Positions 6,288-11,813 of a stretch of DNA of 11,813 nt are shown here, piece by piece (position 1 is the stretch's first letter; every line of letters begins with the position of its first letter). The translations under genes were made by a program, and so were the position numbers. Under the pieces are notes generated by a model. The model was not told where the DNA came from, did not search any database, and saw nothing but the letters and a program-made list of their open reading frames with translations. The stretch spans positions 1 through 11,813 of the forward strand of contig DATKCJ010000354.1 in the NCBI GenBank assembly GCA_035513275.1, written 5' to 3'. Source of the stretch: DATKCJ01 sp035513275 (GTDB lineage: Bacteria > Verrucomicrobiota > Verrucomicrobiia > Opitutales > Opitutaceae).

Positions 6288-7931
6288 ATGATCCCGGGCA
6301 TCGAGAGTCTGCCGGCTGCTGGGTGGGCGCTCTTTGTAGCGCTGGCGCTTGCGACCTACGCGAGCGAGGACCTCACATGCATCGCCGCGGGGTTGCTTGT
6401 CGCCGACGGACGGATCGGCTTCGCGGAGGCGTCGGCTGCATGCTTCATTGGCATCTGGACCGGCGACATGCTGCTCGTGTTCGCCGGGCGAGGCATCCGC
6501 ACGCTCACGCGCGGGCGCCTGCTCGCGTGGCTCGACAAAGGCGGCCGGCTCTCTCGTGCGGAGTCGTGGATCCGACGGCGCGGTCCCGCGGTCGCGTGGC
6601 TCAGCCGGTTTACACCAGGCACTCGGCTCATCACGTATCTCGCCGCGGGAATCCTCCGCGCGCCGGTCGCGGCATTTGGCGGCTGGCTCGCACTCGCCGG
6701 GCTCGTGTGGACTCCGGCGCTGGTGGGTCTCGCGACCTTGTTCGGCAACGCGATCGCGCCAGTGCTGGTCGAGTATGAGCGCTGGGCGGTGATCGTGCTC
6801 GCGGCGGTGGTGTTCGCGATATGGCTCGTGTCGCGGCTCGCCGTCGCGCTCATGACGTGGCGCGGCCGGCGACTGCTGCTCGGCCGGTGGCTGCGGCTCA
6901 CACACTGGGAATTTTGGCCGATGTGGACCGTTTATGCGCCAGTGTGTGCCTACATTTTGCTGCGCCTCGCGCCGAAGCACGGCGGCCTTGGCACCTTCTC
7001 AGCCGTCAACCCCGGCATCGAGGCCGGCGGATTCATCGGCGAATCGAAGTCCGCGATCCTCGGGCTGTTCCCGGCCGGTGACCCACGGATTGCGAAGTCG
7101 CGGTTGATCGCGGAGGAGGGCGTTGCTGCGCGCGAGGCGGCGCTGGCGGAGTTCATGGCAATCTCAGCGCTCGATTTCCCGATCGTGCTCAAACCCGACG
7201 CGGGGGAGCGCGGGGAGGGAGTGGCGATAATTCGCTCGGCGGAAACGGCGCGAGAATACTTCGGCGCGCATCCGGGGCCGATGCTCGCTCAGGAATTTGT
7301 GCACGGGATTGAGTTCGGAATCTTCTATGCGCGTTACCCGGCTGCGGAGGCGGGAACGATTTTCGCCGTCACCGAGAAGCAGTTTCCTGCAGTTACAGGC
7401 GACGGCGTGAGCACGCTGGAGGAGTTGATCCTCGCCGACAGTCGTGCGGTATGCATGGCGCCGCTGCACCTCGCCAACCACGGCGACCGGCTCGACGCGG
7501 TGCCACTTGCCGGCGAGCGCGTCGCACTCGTGCAAATCGGCAACCACTGCCGCGGTGCGGTGTTTCTCGACGGCCGGTGGGTGATCACGCCTGAACTCGA
7601 TGAGGCGATCGACACGTTGAGCCGGTCGGCGACGGGCTTCTTCTTTGGCCGCTACGACGTTCGCGTGGAGTCGGTCGAGGCGCTGCAGGCCGGCCGTGGT
7701 TTCAAGGTGATCGAGTTGAACGGCGCAACGTCCGAGGCGACCAACATCTACGATCCGCGTTACTCGATTTTCGACGCATGGCGAACGCTCCGCGCGCAAT
7801 GGGCGCTCGCGTTCGAAATCGGTGAAACGAACCGTGCTATGGGCGCAAAGACGATGCGCGTGCCGGAGTTGTGGCGGCTGTTGCGCGCGGAGCGACGGAG
7901 GAGAAGGCAGCTCCGCGAAGTCGGCCAATAG
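6288..7931 (+). CDS. DedA/VTT-type membrane domain fused to ATP-grasp ligase-like domain
   Basis: A 547-residue two-part protein. Residues about 10-190 form a VTT/DedA-like membrane domain: acidic SED near 26, the GD..LVFAGR segment near 59-68, and SRFTPGTRLITYLAAG (106-121), matching the conserved R.xPG.R....AG motif. Hydrophobic spans follow near 125-155 and 165-190, with another near 210-226. From about 265 comes an ATP-grasp domain: LKPDAGERGEG (nucleotide-binding loop, 301-311), AQEFVHGIEFGIFY (334-347), GRYDVRV (454-460) and IELNGATSEATNIYDP (475-490), whose Glu/Asn would bind magnesium. DedA proteins include lipid-carrier translocases; ATP-grasp enzymes join a carboxylate to an amine or thiol. 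A membrane-tethered ligase acting on a lipid-linked substrate is inference. ATG 6288 is preferred over GTG 6252, which adds a non-hydrophobic stretch. It converges with the acyltransferase gene across a repeat doublet. Confidence 0.85.
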   Translation: MIPGIESLPAAGWALFVALALATYASEDLTCIAAGLLVADGRIGFAEASAACFIGIWTGDMLLVFAGRGIRTLTRGRLLAWLDKGGRLSRAESWIRRRGPAVAWLSRFTPGTRLITYLAAGILRAPVAAFGGWLALAGLVWTPALVGLATLFGNAIAPVLVEYERWAVIVLAAVVFAIWLVSRLAVALMTWRGRRLLLGRWLRLTHWEFWPMWTVYAPVCAYILLRLAPKHGGLGTFSAVNPGIEAGGFIGESKSAILGLFPAGDPRIAKSRLIAEEGVAAREAALAEFMAISALDFPIVLKPDAGERGEGVAIIRSAETAREYFGAHPGPMLAQEFVHGIEFGIFYARYPAAEAGTIFAVTEKQFPAVTGDGVSTLEELILADSRAVCMAPLHLANHGDRLDAVPLAGERVALVQIGNHCRGAVFLDGRWVITPELDEAIDTLSRSATGFFFGRYDVRVESVEALQAGRGFKVIELNGATSEATNIYDPRYSIFDAWRTLRAQWALAFEIGETNRAMGAKTMRVPELWRLLRAERRRRRQLREVGQ

Positions 7932-7932
7932 A

Positions 7933-7991
7933 GTAGGGCGGGTCTCTGACCCGCCATTCGTCCCCTTCGGCAGGTCGGAGACCTGCCCTAC
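7933..7991. repeat. GTAG/CTAC doublet between convergent genes, supplying a stop codon
   Basis: GTAG leads GGCGGGTC-tct-GACCCGCC (7937-7955). After a 13-bp spacer the partner GGCAGGTC-gga-GACCTGCC (7969-7987 on the plus strand) ends in CTAC (7988-7991). It starts two bases after the stop of the VTT-ATP-grasp gene. On the minus strand its GTAG head contains the TAG that ends the acyltransferase gene. Confidence 0.9.
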
Positions 7992-8746
7992 CTCAATCCA
8001 GCCTCGATTCCCGTCTTCAACGTGGAGACCTCTGCGTGCAGCCTTGCCGCGAGCGCCTTGCGGTCGTCGCCGGGTGCAACTGGCGTGCCGAATGAGACGT
8101 GCGCAGTGATGCTGTCGAGCAGCAGAAGTCCGAGCGCGTGCGGCGTGAAAGGCATGTCGCGCCACCAGCAGACGTGCTCCGATGGCACGCCGCCCTTGCA
8201 GGTGTAGACGATGGCCGCGGGAGTTACCGGCCAGCCGTTCGCGACGACCGGCTCGAGAAGTGAGGATTTGAACGGCAGCACGGATGCGCCGCCACTGCTC
8301 GTGCCCTCGAGGAAGATGGTCTGCACGGCATCGTTCTCGACGATGCGGCGAAACTCCTCGTTCTGCCGCGCGACATCCGCGCGTCGCGTGCGATCGATGA
8401 ACTGCGTGCCTGCCCATTCGGCGTATTTGCCCATGACAGGCCAGTTGCGCACATCGGACTTCGCGAGAAACACCTGCGGGCTGATCGACGCGAGCACGAG
8501 GATGTCGAGGTAACTGAGGTGGTTCGAGGCGACGATTCCGTGGCTGGCAGGCGTGCCTGTAACGCGGATCGTGACACCAGCAGCGCGGGACGTGTGACTG
8601 CACCAACGCTGCAGCCATGCCGTGCGCCAAGCGATTGTCGGATACTTCGGCGCGGTGAACCAATGCGAGAGCGCCGGACCCACAAGCACGAACGCCATCC
8701 GTATGCCCCGGCCAACGGCGCGCACGTAAATCCATGCGCGTCTCAT
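7988..8746 (-). CDS. olsA: PlsC-family O-acyltransferase, probable lyso-ornithine-lipid acyltransferase
   Basis: This 252-residue enzyme transfers an acyl chain from acyl-ACP or acyl-CoA to a hydroxyl group at the inner membrane face. Motif I is NHLSYLD (75-81, the HX4D pair His76/Asp81). Motif II is GTQFIDRT (113-120). Motif III is FLEGTSSGG (145-153), with Leu in place of the more common Pro. Motif IV is VTPAAIVY (174-181). An N-terminal hydrophobic helix (about 17-30) suits peripheral membrane anchoring. Its ATG overlaps the TGA of the preceding OlsB-type gene (ATGA), indicating translational coupling. That pairing points to the second step of ornithine-lipid synthesis, esterifying the 3-hydroxy group of lyso-ornithine lipid. 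A phosphatidic-acid PlsC role cannot be excluded from sequence alone. The stop codon comes from a repeat element. Confidence 0.85.
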   Translation of the reverse strand: MRRAWIYVRAVGRGIRMAFVLVGPALSHWFTAPKYPTIAWRTAWLQRWCSHTSRAAGVTIRVTGTPASHGIVASNHLSYLDILVLASISPQVFLAKSDVRNWPVMGKYAEWAGTQFIDRTRRADVARQNEEFRRIVENDAVQTIFLEGTSSGGASVLPFKSSLLEPVVANGWPVTPAAIVYTCKGGVPSEHVCWWRDMPFTPHALGLLLLDSITAHVSFGTPVAPGDDRKALAARLHAEVSTLKTGIEAGLR

Positions 8747-9507
8747 GAAAGATACTTCCGCGCGACAGCGACCGGCAGCGAGTCGAGATCGAGGAGCGTG
8801 AGGAAGTCGATCGTCTTGAAAACACGATCAAGCGCGGGCTCGCCGCAGATCCGCGCGCCGACGGCGATGTAGGCGGCCATGAGTTTCGGAATCCGCGCGA
8901 GCTCGGGACCCGGCACGATCGGGAACGCGAATTCCGGCAGCGGCTTTGTGCGGAAAGATTCCGGTGCGAGATGGCGGCCGGCGAGTTGCACGTAGGCTGA
9001 CGAGCCGACCCCGGGATCCTGTGTGGTGAGCGAACTGCAACCGATCAGATAACGCGTGTTCGCGGCGCGCGCATAGATCGAGATGCCGCGCCACAGAAGC
9101 CCGATCACGGTCTGATTGCGATGCCCGCTTGCGACGCAAGCCCGCCCGAGTTCGAGGATCTTCTCGCGGTGCGGCTCGAAGGGTGCGAAGTCGAACTCCT
9201 GAGCGCTGTAGTAGCCGGTGCCGCGGTCGGCGGCGCGCGCACCCGTGAGCAGGCGATAGGTGCCCACGACCGAGCCGGAGGCCGTCTCCTCGACGAGAAG
9301 ATGATCGCAGACCGCATCGAAGCGATCCTCGTCGTGTCCGGTTTTCCACGATTCCGGGAGACCTTCCTTCAACTCTTCATTGAAGACAGCGAATCGCAGA
9401 CGCTGCGCGCGCCTGACGTGTTCAGCGCTCGTTCCAAGGCGTGCGGTGTAGTGCCCGGTTGAAAATGGAAATCCCGGATGGGTGTGTGGCGTTAGGTCGT
9501 CGCTCAT
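8743..9507 (-). CDS. olsB: OlsB-type N-acyltransferase (GNAT fold), probable ornithine N-alpha-acyltransferase
   Basis: A 254-residue protein of the hemolysin-like/OlsB acyltransferase group, expected to transfer a 3-hydroxyacyl chain from acyl-ACP to the alpha-amino group of ornithine, giving lyso-ornithine lipid. Family signatures in order: RAQRLRFAVF (33-42), FDAVCDHLLV (63-72), GTYRLL (82-87), EFDF (104-107), ELGRACV..GHRN (119-131), LLWRGISIYA (137-146), YLIGCSSL (153-160) and the C-terminal stretch KLMAAYIAVGARICGEPALD (208-227) followed by FKTIDFLTLLDL. All match OlsB-like proteins. Other family members acylate different amino acids or amines, so substrate is inferred from the coupled OlsA-like gene. 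The start ATG is at 9505-9507 with only a weak GAAAG before it. It is first in a two-gene operon and diverges from the SGNH hydrolase gene. Confidence 0.88.
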   Translation of the reverse strand: MSDDLTPHTHPGFPFSTGHYTARLGTSAEHVRRAQRLRFAVFNEELKEGLPESWKTGHDEDRFDAVCDHLLVEETASGSVVGTYRLLTGARAADRGTGYYSAQEFDFAPFEPHREKILELGRACVASGHRNQTVIGLLWRGISIYARAANTRYLIGCSSLTTQDPGVGSSAYVQLAGRHLAPESFRTKPLPEFAFPIVPGPELARIPKLMAAYIAVGARICGEPALDRVFKTIDFLTLLDLDSLPVAVARKYLS

Positions 9508-9545
9508 CTTTCGGCGCTTCGCGGCCGGCGATCAGGCTTTCCCTC

Positions 9546-9576
9546 ATTGTGTCTGTGCGCTGGCTTCTGGCACAAT
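9546..9576. promoter_or_regulatory. Candidate bidirectional promoter/operator in divergent gap
   Basis: ATTGTG (9546-9551) and CACAAT (9571-9576) are inverted copies 19 bp apart. Read rightward they give TTGTGT, 18 bp, CACAAT; read leftward, TTGTGC, 18 bp, CACAAT. Both resemble a weak sigma-70 -35/-10 pair. The leftward -10 lies about 39 bp before the OlsB-type start and the rightward one about 118 bp before the SGNH start. Matches are partial (3 and 4 of 6), so this is a candidate only. Nothing else was recognised in the 187-bp gap. Confidence 0.3.
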
Positions 9577-9694
9577 CCCAGAACTGCATCTCTATTCCCC
9601 TTTTCGCGGTTGCAGTCTGGCCACGATCTTGTTGTCGAGGCAGACGGTTTGCGCCGGTTGATCGGAATGCAGTCACCCACGAAAGATTCGCACC

Positions 9695-10612
9695 ATGCCT
9701 ACAAAGAATACCCCTCGCGGCGCCCGGACGTTGTTCGTCGCGCTCGCTCTGTTTGTCTCGATCGCTCCCGCGGTCTCTGCCCGCACCGCTTTTTCGAAGG
9801 TCGTCACGTTCGGTGACAGTCTCAGCGACAACGGCAACTTGTATGCAATGACCGGAGGCGCGGCTCCGCCTGCACCTTATTATTGGAATGGCCGCTTCTC
9901 GAACGGCCCGGTCTGGCCGGAGTATGTCGCCGACCGGCTCGGTCTCGCCGACAAGCACCTCAACTATGCCGTGGGAGGCGCGAGTACTTCGGCCGTCCTC
10001 GGGCAGGTTGGACAATACGCGGCATCGCTCGGCGGTGGCCCCGCCGACCCCGACGCGCTCTATCTCCTCAACGGCGGTGCGAATGACCTTCTCGGAATCG
10101 CCCCGGGTGCCAATCCGGTGCCGGTGCTGGTCGGCGCGATCACCAACCTTGGAACCGCTGTCGGATGGCTGCAGGCACTTGGTGCGAAACACGTCGTGGT
10201 AATGAATTTTCCGAATCTGGGACTGGCTCCCCGCGGTCGCGCGATGGCCGACGGCGGCGCTGGCGCAACCGCCCTGTCCGCGATCTTCAACAGCGAGCTC
10301 GAGAACGTGATTGCGGCGCTCGAGTGGGGTTGGGACGGAAAGATCATACGCGGCGACGCGTTTGCCTTCGTCACTTCGCGAGTCACTAATCCTTCCGCCT
10401 ACGGCTTCATCAACGTCACGGTGCCTGTACTTGCAGGCGGTAGCGCCGAGGGTGCGTTTTTCTGGGACGACATCCACCCGACGACGATGGCCCACTCGCA
10501 GTTCGCCGACGAGGTGCTCGCCGCCGCGCTCGCGGCCTATTCGCCGCGCCAGGGTCAAGGCAGCGGACCGGGGACGATCAGCGGCCTGCGGGGCCTCGCG
10601 AAGGTGAAGTAG
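9695..10612 (+). CDS. Exported SGNH/GDSL-family hydrolase (esterase/lipase)
   Basis: A 305-residue serine hydrolase acting on an ester bond of a lipid, acylated sugar or similar substrate outside the cytoplasm; substrate unknown. An N-terminal signal peptide (hydrophobic 12-28, probable cleavage after AVSA at 29) indicates export. Block I is FGDSLSDNGN with nucleophile Ser42. Block II is NYAVGGAST with the oxyanion Gly. Block III is NGGAND with Asn130. Block V is WDDIHPT with Asp258 and His261. This is the FGDS-type subgroup that includes secreted plant-like and bacterial esterases. No autotransporter barrel or C-terminal sorting signal follows; the protein ends in a Gly-rich basic tail. The ATG at 9695 follows a weak GAAAG. 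The next gene begins 73 bp downstream with no terminator in between, so co-transcription is possible. Confidence 0.93.
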   Translation: MPTKNTPRGARTLFVALALFVSIAPAVSARTAFSKVVTFGDSLSDNGNLYAMTGGAAPPAPYYWNGRFSNGPVWPEYVADRLGLADKHLNYAVGGASTSAVLGQVGQYAASLGGGPADPDALYLLNGGANDLLGIAPGANPVPVLVGAITNLGTAVGWLQALGAKHVVVMNFPNLGLAPRGRAMADGGAGATALSAIFNSELENVIAALEWGWDGKIIRGDAFAFVTSRVTNPSAYGFINVTVPVLAGGSAEGAFFWDDIHPTTMAHSQFADEVLAAALAAYSPRQGQGSGPGTISGLRGLAKVK

Positions 10613-10653
10613 TCGCCCGGCTCAGGATCCGGAATTTTCGCGTTTGCCTGTGA

Positions 10654-10685
10654 GGCTGCCTTGCGGGTATCAAGGCGCCGCAGCC
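10654..10685 (+). promoter_or_regulatory. Hairpin leader directly before the TatT-type start codon
   Basis: GCCTTG (10658-10663) pairs with CAAGGC (10671-10676) around a 7-base loop. The flanking GGCT (10654-10657) pairs with AGCC (10682-10685) across a 5-base bulge. The structure ends on the base before the ATG at 10686, where a ribosome-binding site would be expected, and no Shine-Dalgarno sequence is visible. It might damp translation. Chance pairing in GC-rich DNA is possible. Confidence 0.3.
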
Positions 10686-11624
10686 ATGCGTCTTTTCACA
10701 CGCCCGCAATTGAATGGGATCGGGCTCGTTGTTCTCGCAGCGGGCCTCGCTTTGACGGGATGCTCGGTGCGCCAGGTCGCGGTCAATTCCGTGGGCAACA
10801 TCCTCGCGAAGGGCGGCAGCGGCGGTGCGTTTGCGAGCGATGAAGATCCCGAGCTTGTGAGGGCGGCGGTGCCTTTCAGCCTGAAGCTGATGGAGAGCCT
10901 GCTCCTCGAGAGCCCGGAGCACGAGGCGTTGCTCGTGGCAACCGCGGGCGGCTTCACGCAATACGCCTACGCTTTCGTGCAGCAGGAGGCCGACGAGGCG
11001 GAGGAGACTGACTTCGCCCACGCGATCGAGCAACGATTGCGTGCGCGGAAGCTCTACGTCCGGGCGCGCGACTACGGCCTGCGGGCTCTTGAGGTCAGTC
11101 ACCCGGGGTTTGGCGCCGCTTTTGACGCGGATCCGATCGCCGCGGTCGCAGTCATGGGTGAGGACGATGTGCCCGCGCTTTACTGGACGGCTGCTGCGTG
11201 GGCGTCGGCGATCAGTCTCGCCAAGGATGATCCCGCACTCATCGGGGAACTGCCGCAAATGGAGGCGCTCATCGACCGCGCCCACGCGCTCGATGCCGAC
11301 TACGATTACGGTGCCATTCATACTTTCCTCATGTCCTACGAGCTCGCGCGAGTCGGCGGCGAGGGCGATCCGGTCGAGCGGGCTCGTGTTCACTTCGGCC
11401 GTGCGATCGAGCTCACGGGCGGCAAGAAAGTTTCCCCCTACGTCACGTGGGCGGAGAACACCTGCGTGCAGTCGCAGGACGTCGCCGAGTTCCGCCGGCT
11501 CCTCGACGCCGCGCTGGCGATCGACGTCAACGAGCGCCCCGAGTGGCGCCTCGAAAACACCATCATGCAGCGGCGCGCCCGGCGGCTGCTCGACCAGATT
11601 GACATTCTATTCTTGAACCCTTGA
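10686..11624 (+). CDS. TRAP transporter TatT-family lipoprotein (TPR-associated component)
   Basis: A 312-residue lipoprotein of the TatT (TRAP transporter T component) family. The family is built of tetratricopeptide-like helical repeats and works with a DctP-type binding protein to hand a probably hydrophobic ligand to a TRAP permease; the Treponema homologue forms a trimer. The signal peptide ends in the lipobox LTGC with Cys26 as lipidation site. The helical body carries family-like segments such as FSLKLMESLL, ALLVATAGGFTQYAYAFVQQ, ALYWTAAAWASAISLAKDD and PYVTWAENTCVQSQDVAEF. Start ATG 10686 puts the lipobox at normal depth; a TTG at 10644 would add 14 residues and spoil the signal peptide. 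The DctP-like gene starts 23 bp downstream, as in TPR-associated TRAP loci. Ligand unknown. Confidence 0.9.
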   Translation: MRLFTRPQLNGIGLVVLAAGLALTGCSVRQVAVNSVGNILAKGGSGGAFASDEDPELVRAAVPFSLKLMESLLLESPEHEALLVATAGGFTQYAYAFVQQEADEAEETDFAHAIEQRLRARKLYVRARDYGLRALEVSHPGFGAAFDADPIAAVAVMGEDDVPALYWTAAAWASAISLAKDDPALIGELPQMEALIDRAHALDADYDYGAIHTFLMSYELARVGGEGDPVERARVHFGRAIELTGGKKVSPYVTWAENTCVQSQDVAEFRRLLDAALAIDVNERPEWRLENTIMQRRARRLLDQIDILFLNP

Positions 11625-11647
11625 CGGAGTTCGCGTGTCACCCCCTG

Positions 11648-11813
11648 ATGCGCCCAATCATGCGTAGCGTCACCCGATTCCTCAGCGTTGCTGTTCTGCT
11701 ACTTGCCATGGCGGCCGACGGCGCGCCCCGGCCGGTGCGAGTCAACCTCGGCACTCTCGCCCCACGCGGCTCCTCCTACCACCAGGCGCTCCAGCAACTC
11801 GGCGAGGCGTGGC
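11648..11813 (+). CDS. TRAP transporter substrate-binding protein, DctP family (3' end outside window)
   Basis: The first 55 codons of a periplasmic solute-binding protein. A signal peptide (VTRFLSVAVLLLAMAADGA) is followed by VRVNLGTLAPRGSSYHQAL, matching the family opening of TLAP.GS...Q. and a conserved Trp ten to twelve residues later (LGEAW). The start may be ATG 11648 or ATG 11660; the second gives a more compact signal peptide. It follows the TatT-type gene by 23 bp on the same strand, so the two are probably co-transcribed and their products interact. The DctQ/DctM membrane subunits would be expected to the right of the window. Confidence 0.88.
   Translation, partial: MRPIMRSVTRFLSVAVLLLAMAADGAPRPVRVNLGTLAPRGSSYHQALQQLGEAW

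Noticed and set aside
6078..6980. Open frame extending the ECF sigma gene upstream by about 300 codons on the minus strand
   Set aside because: The extension is Arg/Pro/Glu-rich, lacks family resemblance and lies opposite the VTT-ATP-grasp gene. GC-rich DNA keeps such antisense frames open. The sigma domains fit a start at 6077.
7164..8831. 555-codon minus-strand open frame across the lipid genes
   Set aside because: It is antisense to the ATP-grasp domain and out of frame with the acyltransferases, both of which show intact catalytic motifs. The predicted product is Arg/His-rich without a recognisable domain.
9422..10558. 378-codon minus-strand open frame opposite the SGNH hydrolase gene
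   Set aside because: It is a shadow of a gene with a signal peptide and all SGNH blocks; the frame shows no domain.
10578..11393. 271-codon minus-strand open frame opposite the TatT-type gene
   Set aside because: It is a shadow frame; the plus strand carries a lipobox and TatT family segments.
1..11813. tRNA, rRNA, transposase or prophage genes
   Set aside because: None was recognised on either strand by reading; no cloverleaf, rRNA-like segment or transposase motif was seen.

Overview
The window is about 11.8 kb of GC-rich bacterial chromosome with densely packed genes on both strands. The protein repertoire, the form of the S18 gene and the abundant GTAG-headed palindromes suggest a Verrucomicrobiota genome, possibly Opitutaceae-like. 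That placement is from memory of family sequences, not from a search. No rRNA, tRNA, CRISPR array, transposase gene or phage gene was seen.

Left part (1-4807): the 3' end of triosephosphate isomerase (tpiA, +) faces three minus-strand genes. These are a two-domain Sua5-type threonylcarbamoyl-AMP synthase, ribosomal protein S18 (rpsR) with a clear intrinsic terminator, and an 819-residue SNF2-family helicase-like ATPase. A palindromic repeat doublet of exactly 63 bp lies in frame inside the SNF2 gene and encodes part of a hydrophilic linker.

Middle (4808-7931): a palindrome-rich intergenic stretch is followed by a small zinc-binding anti-sigma factor (+). It faces, rather than follows, an ECF sigma factor gene (-). 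Next is a long plus-strand gene fusing a DedA/VTT-type membrane domain to a cytoplasmic ATP-grasp ligase-like domain.

Right part (7988-11813): two minus-strand genes overlap by ATGA. They encode an OlsB-type N-acyltransferase and a PlsC-type acyltransferase, the usual pair for ornithine-lipid synthesis. A divergent gene encodes an exported SGNH/GDSL hydrolase. It is followed by a TatT-type TPR lipoprotein and the start of a DctP-type solute-binding protein, which mark a TPR-associated TRAP transporter locus running off the right edge.

The most distinctive layer is the repeats. One family consists of GTAG-headed hairpins, mostly arranged as head-out inverted doublets, at 528, 4420, 4869-4979, 5391 and 7933. 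A second family, headed GTGG, forms a pair at 2264-2336 whose stems differ by a compensatory base-pair change. A 10-bp-periodic inverted repeat lies at 1801-1903, and a long-armed palindrome at 708-748. One doublet supplies the stop codon of the acyltransferase gene.

The sigma/anti-sigma pair, the VTT-ATP-grasp fusion and the ornithine-lipid pair lie together and may form an envelope-lipid neighbourhood. That functional link is inference from gene order.
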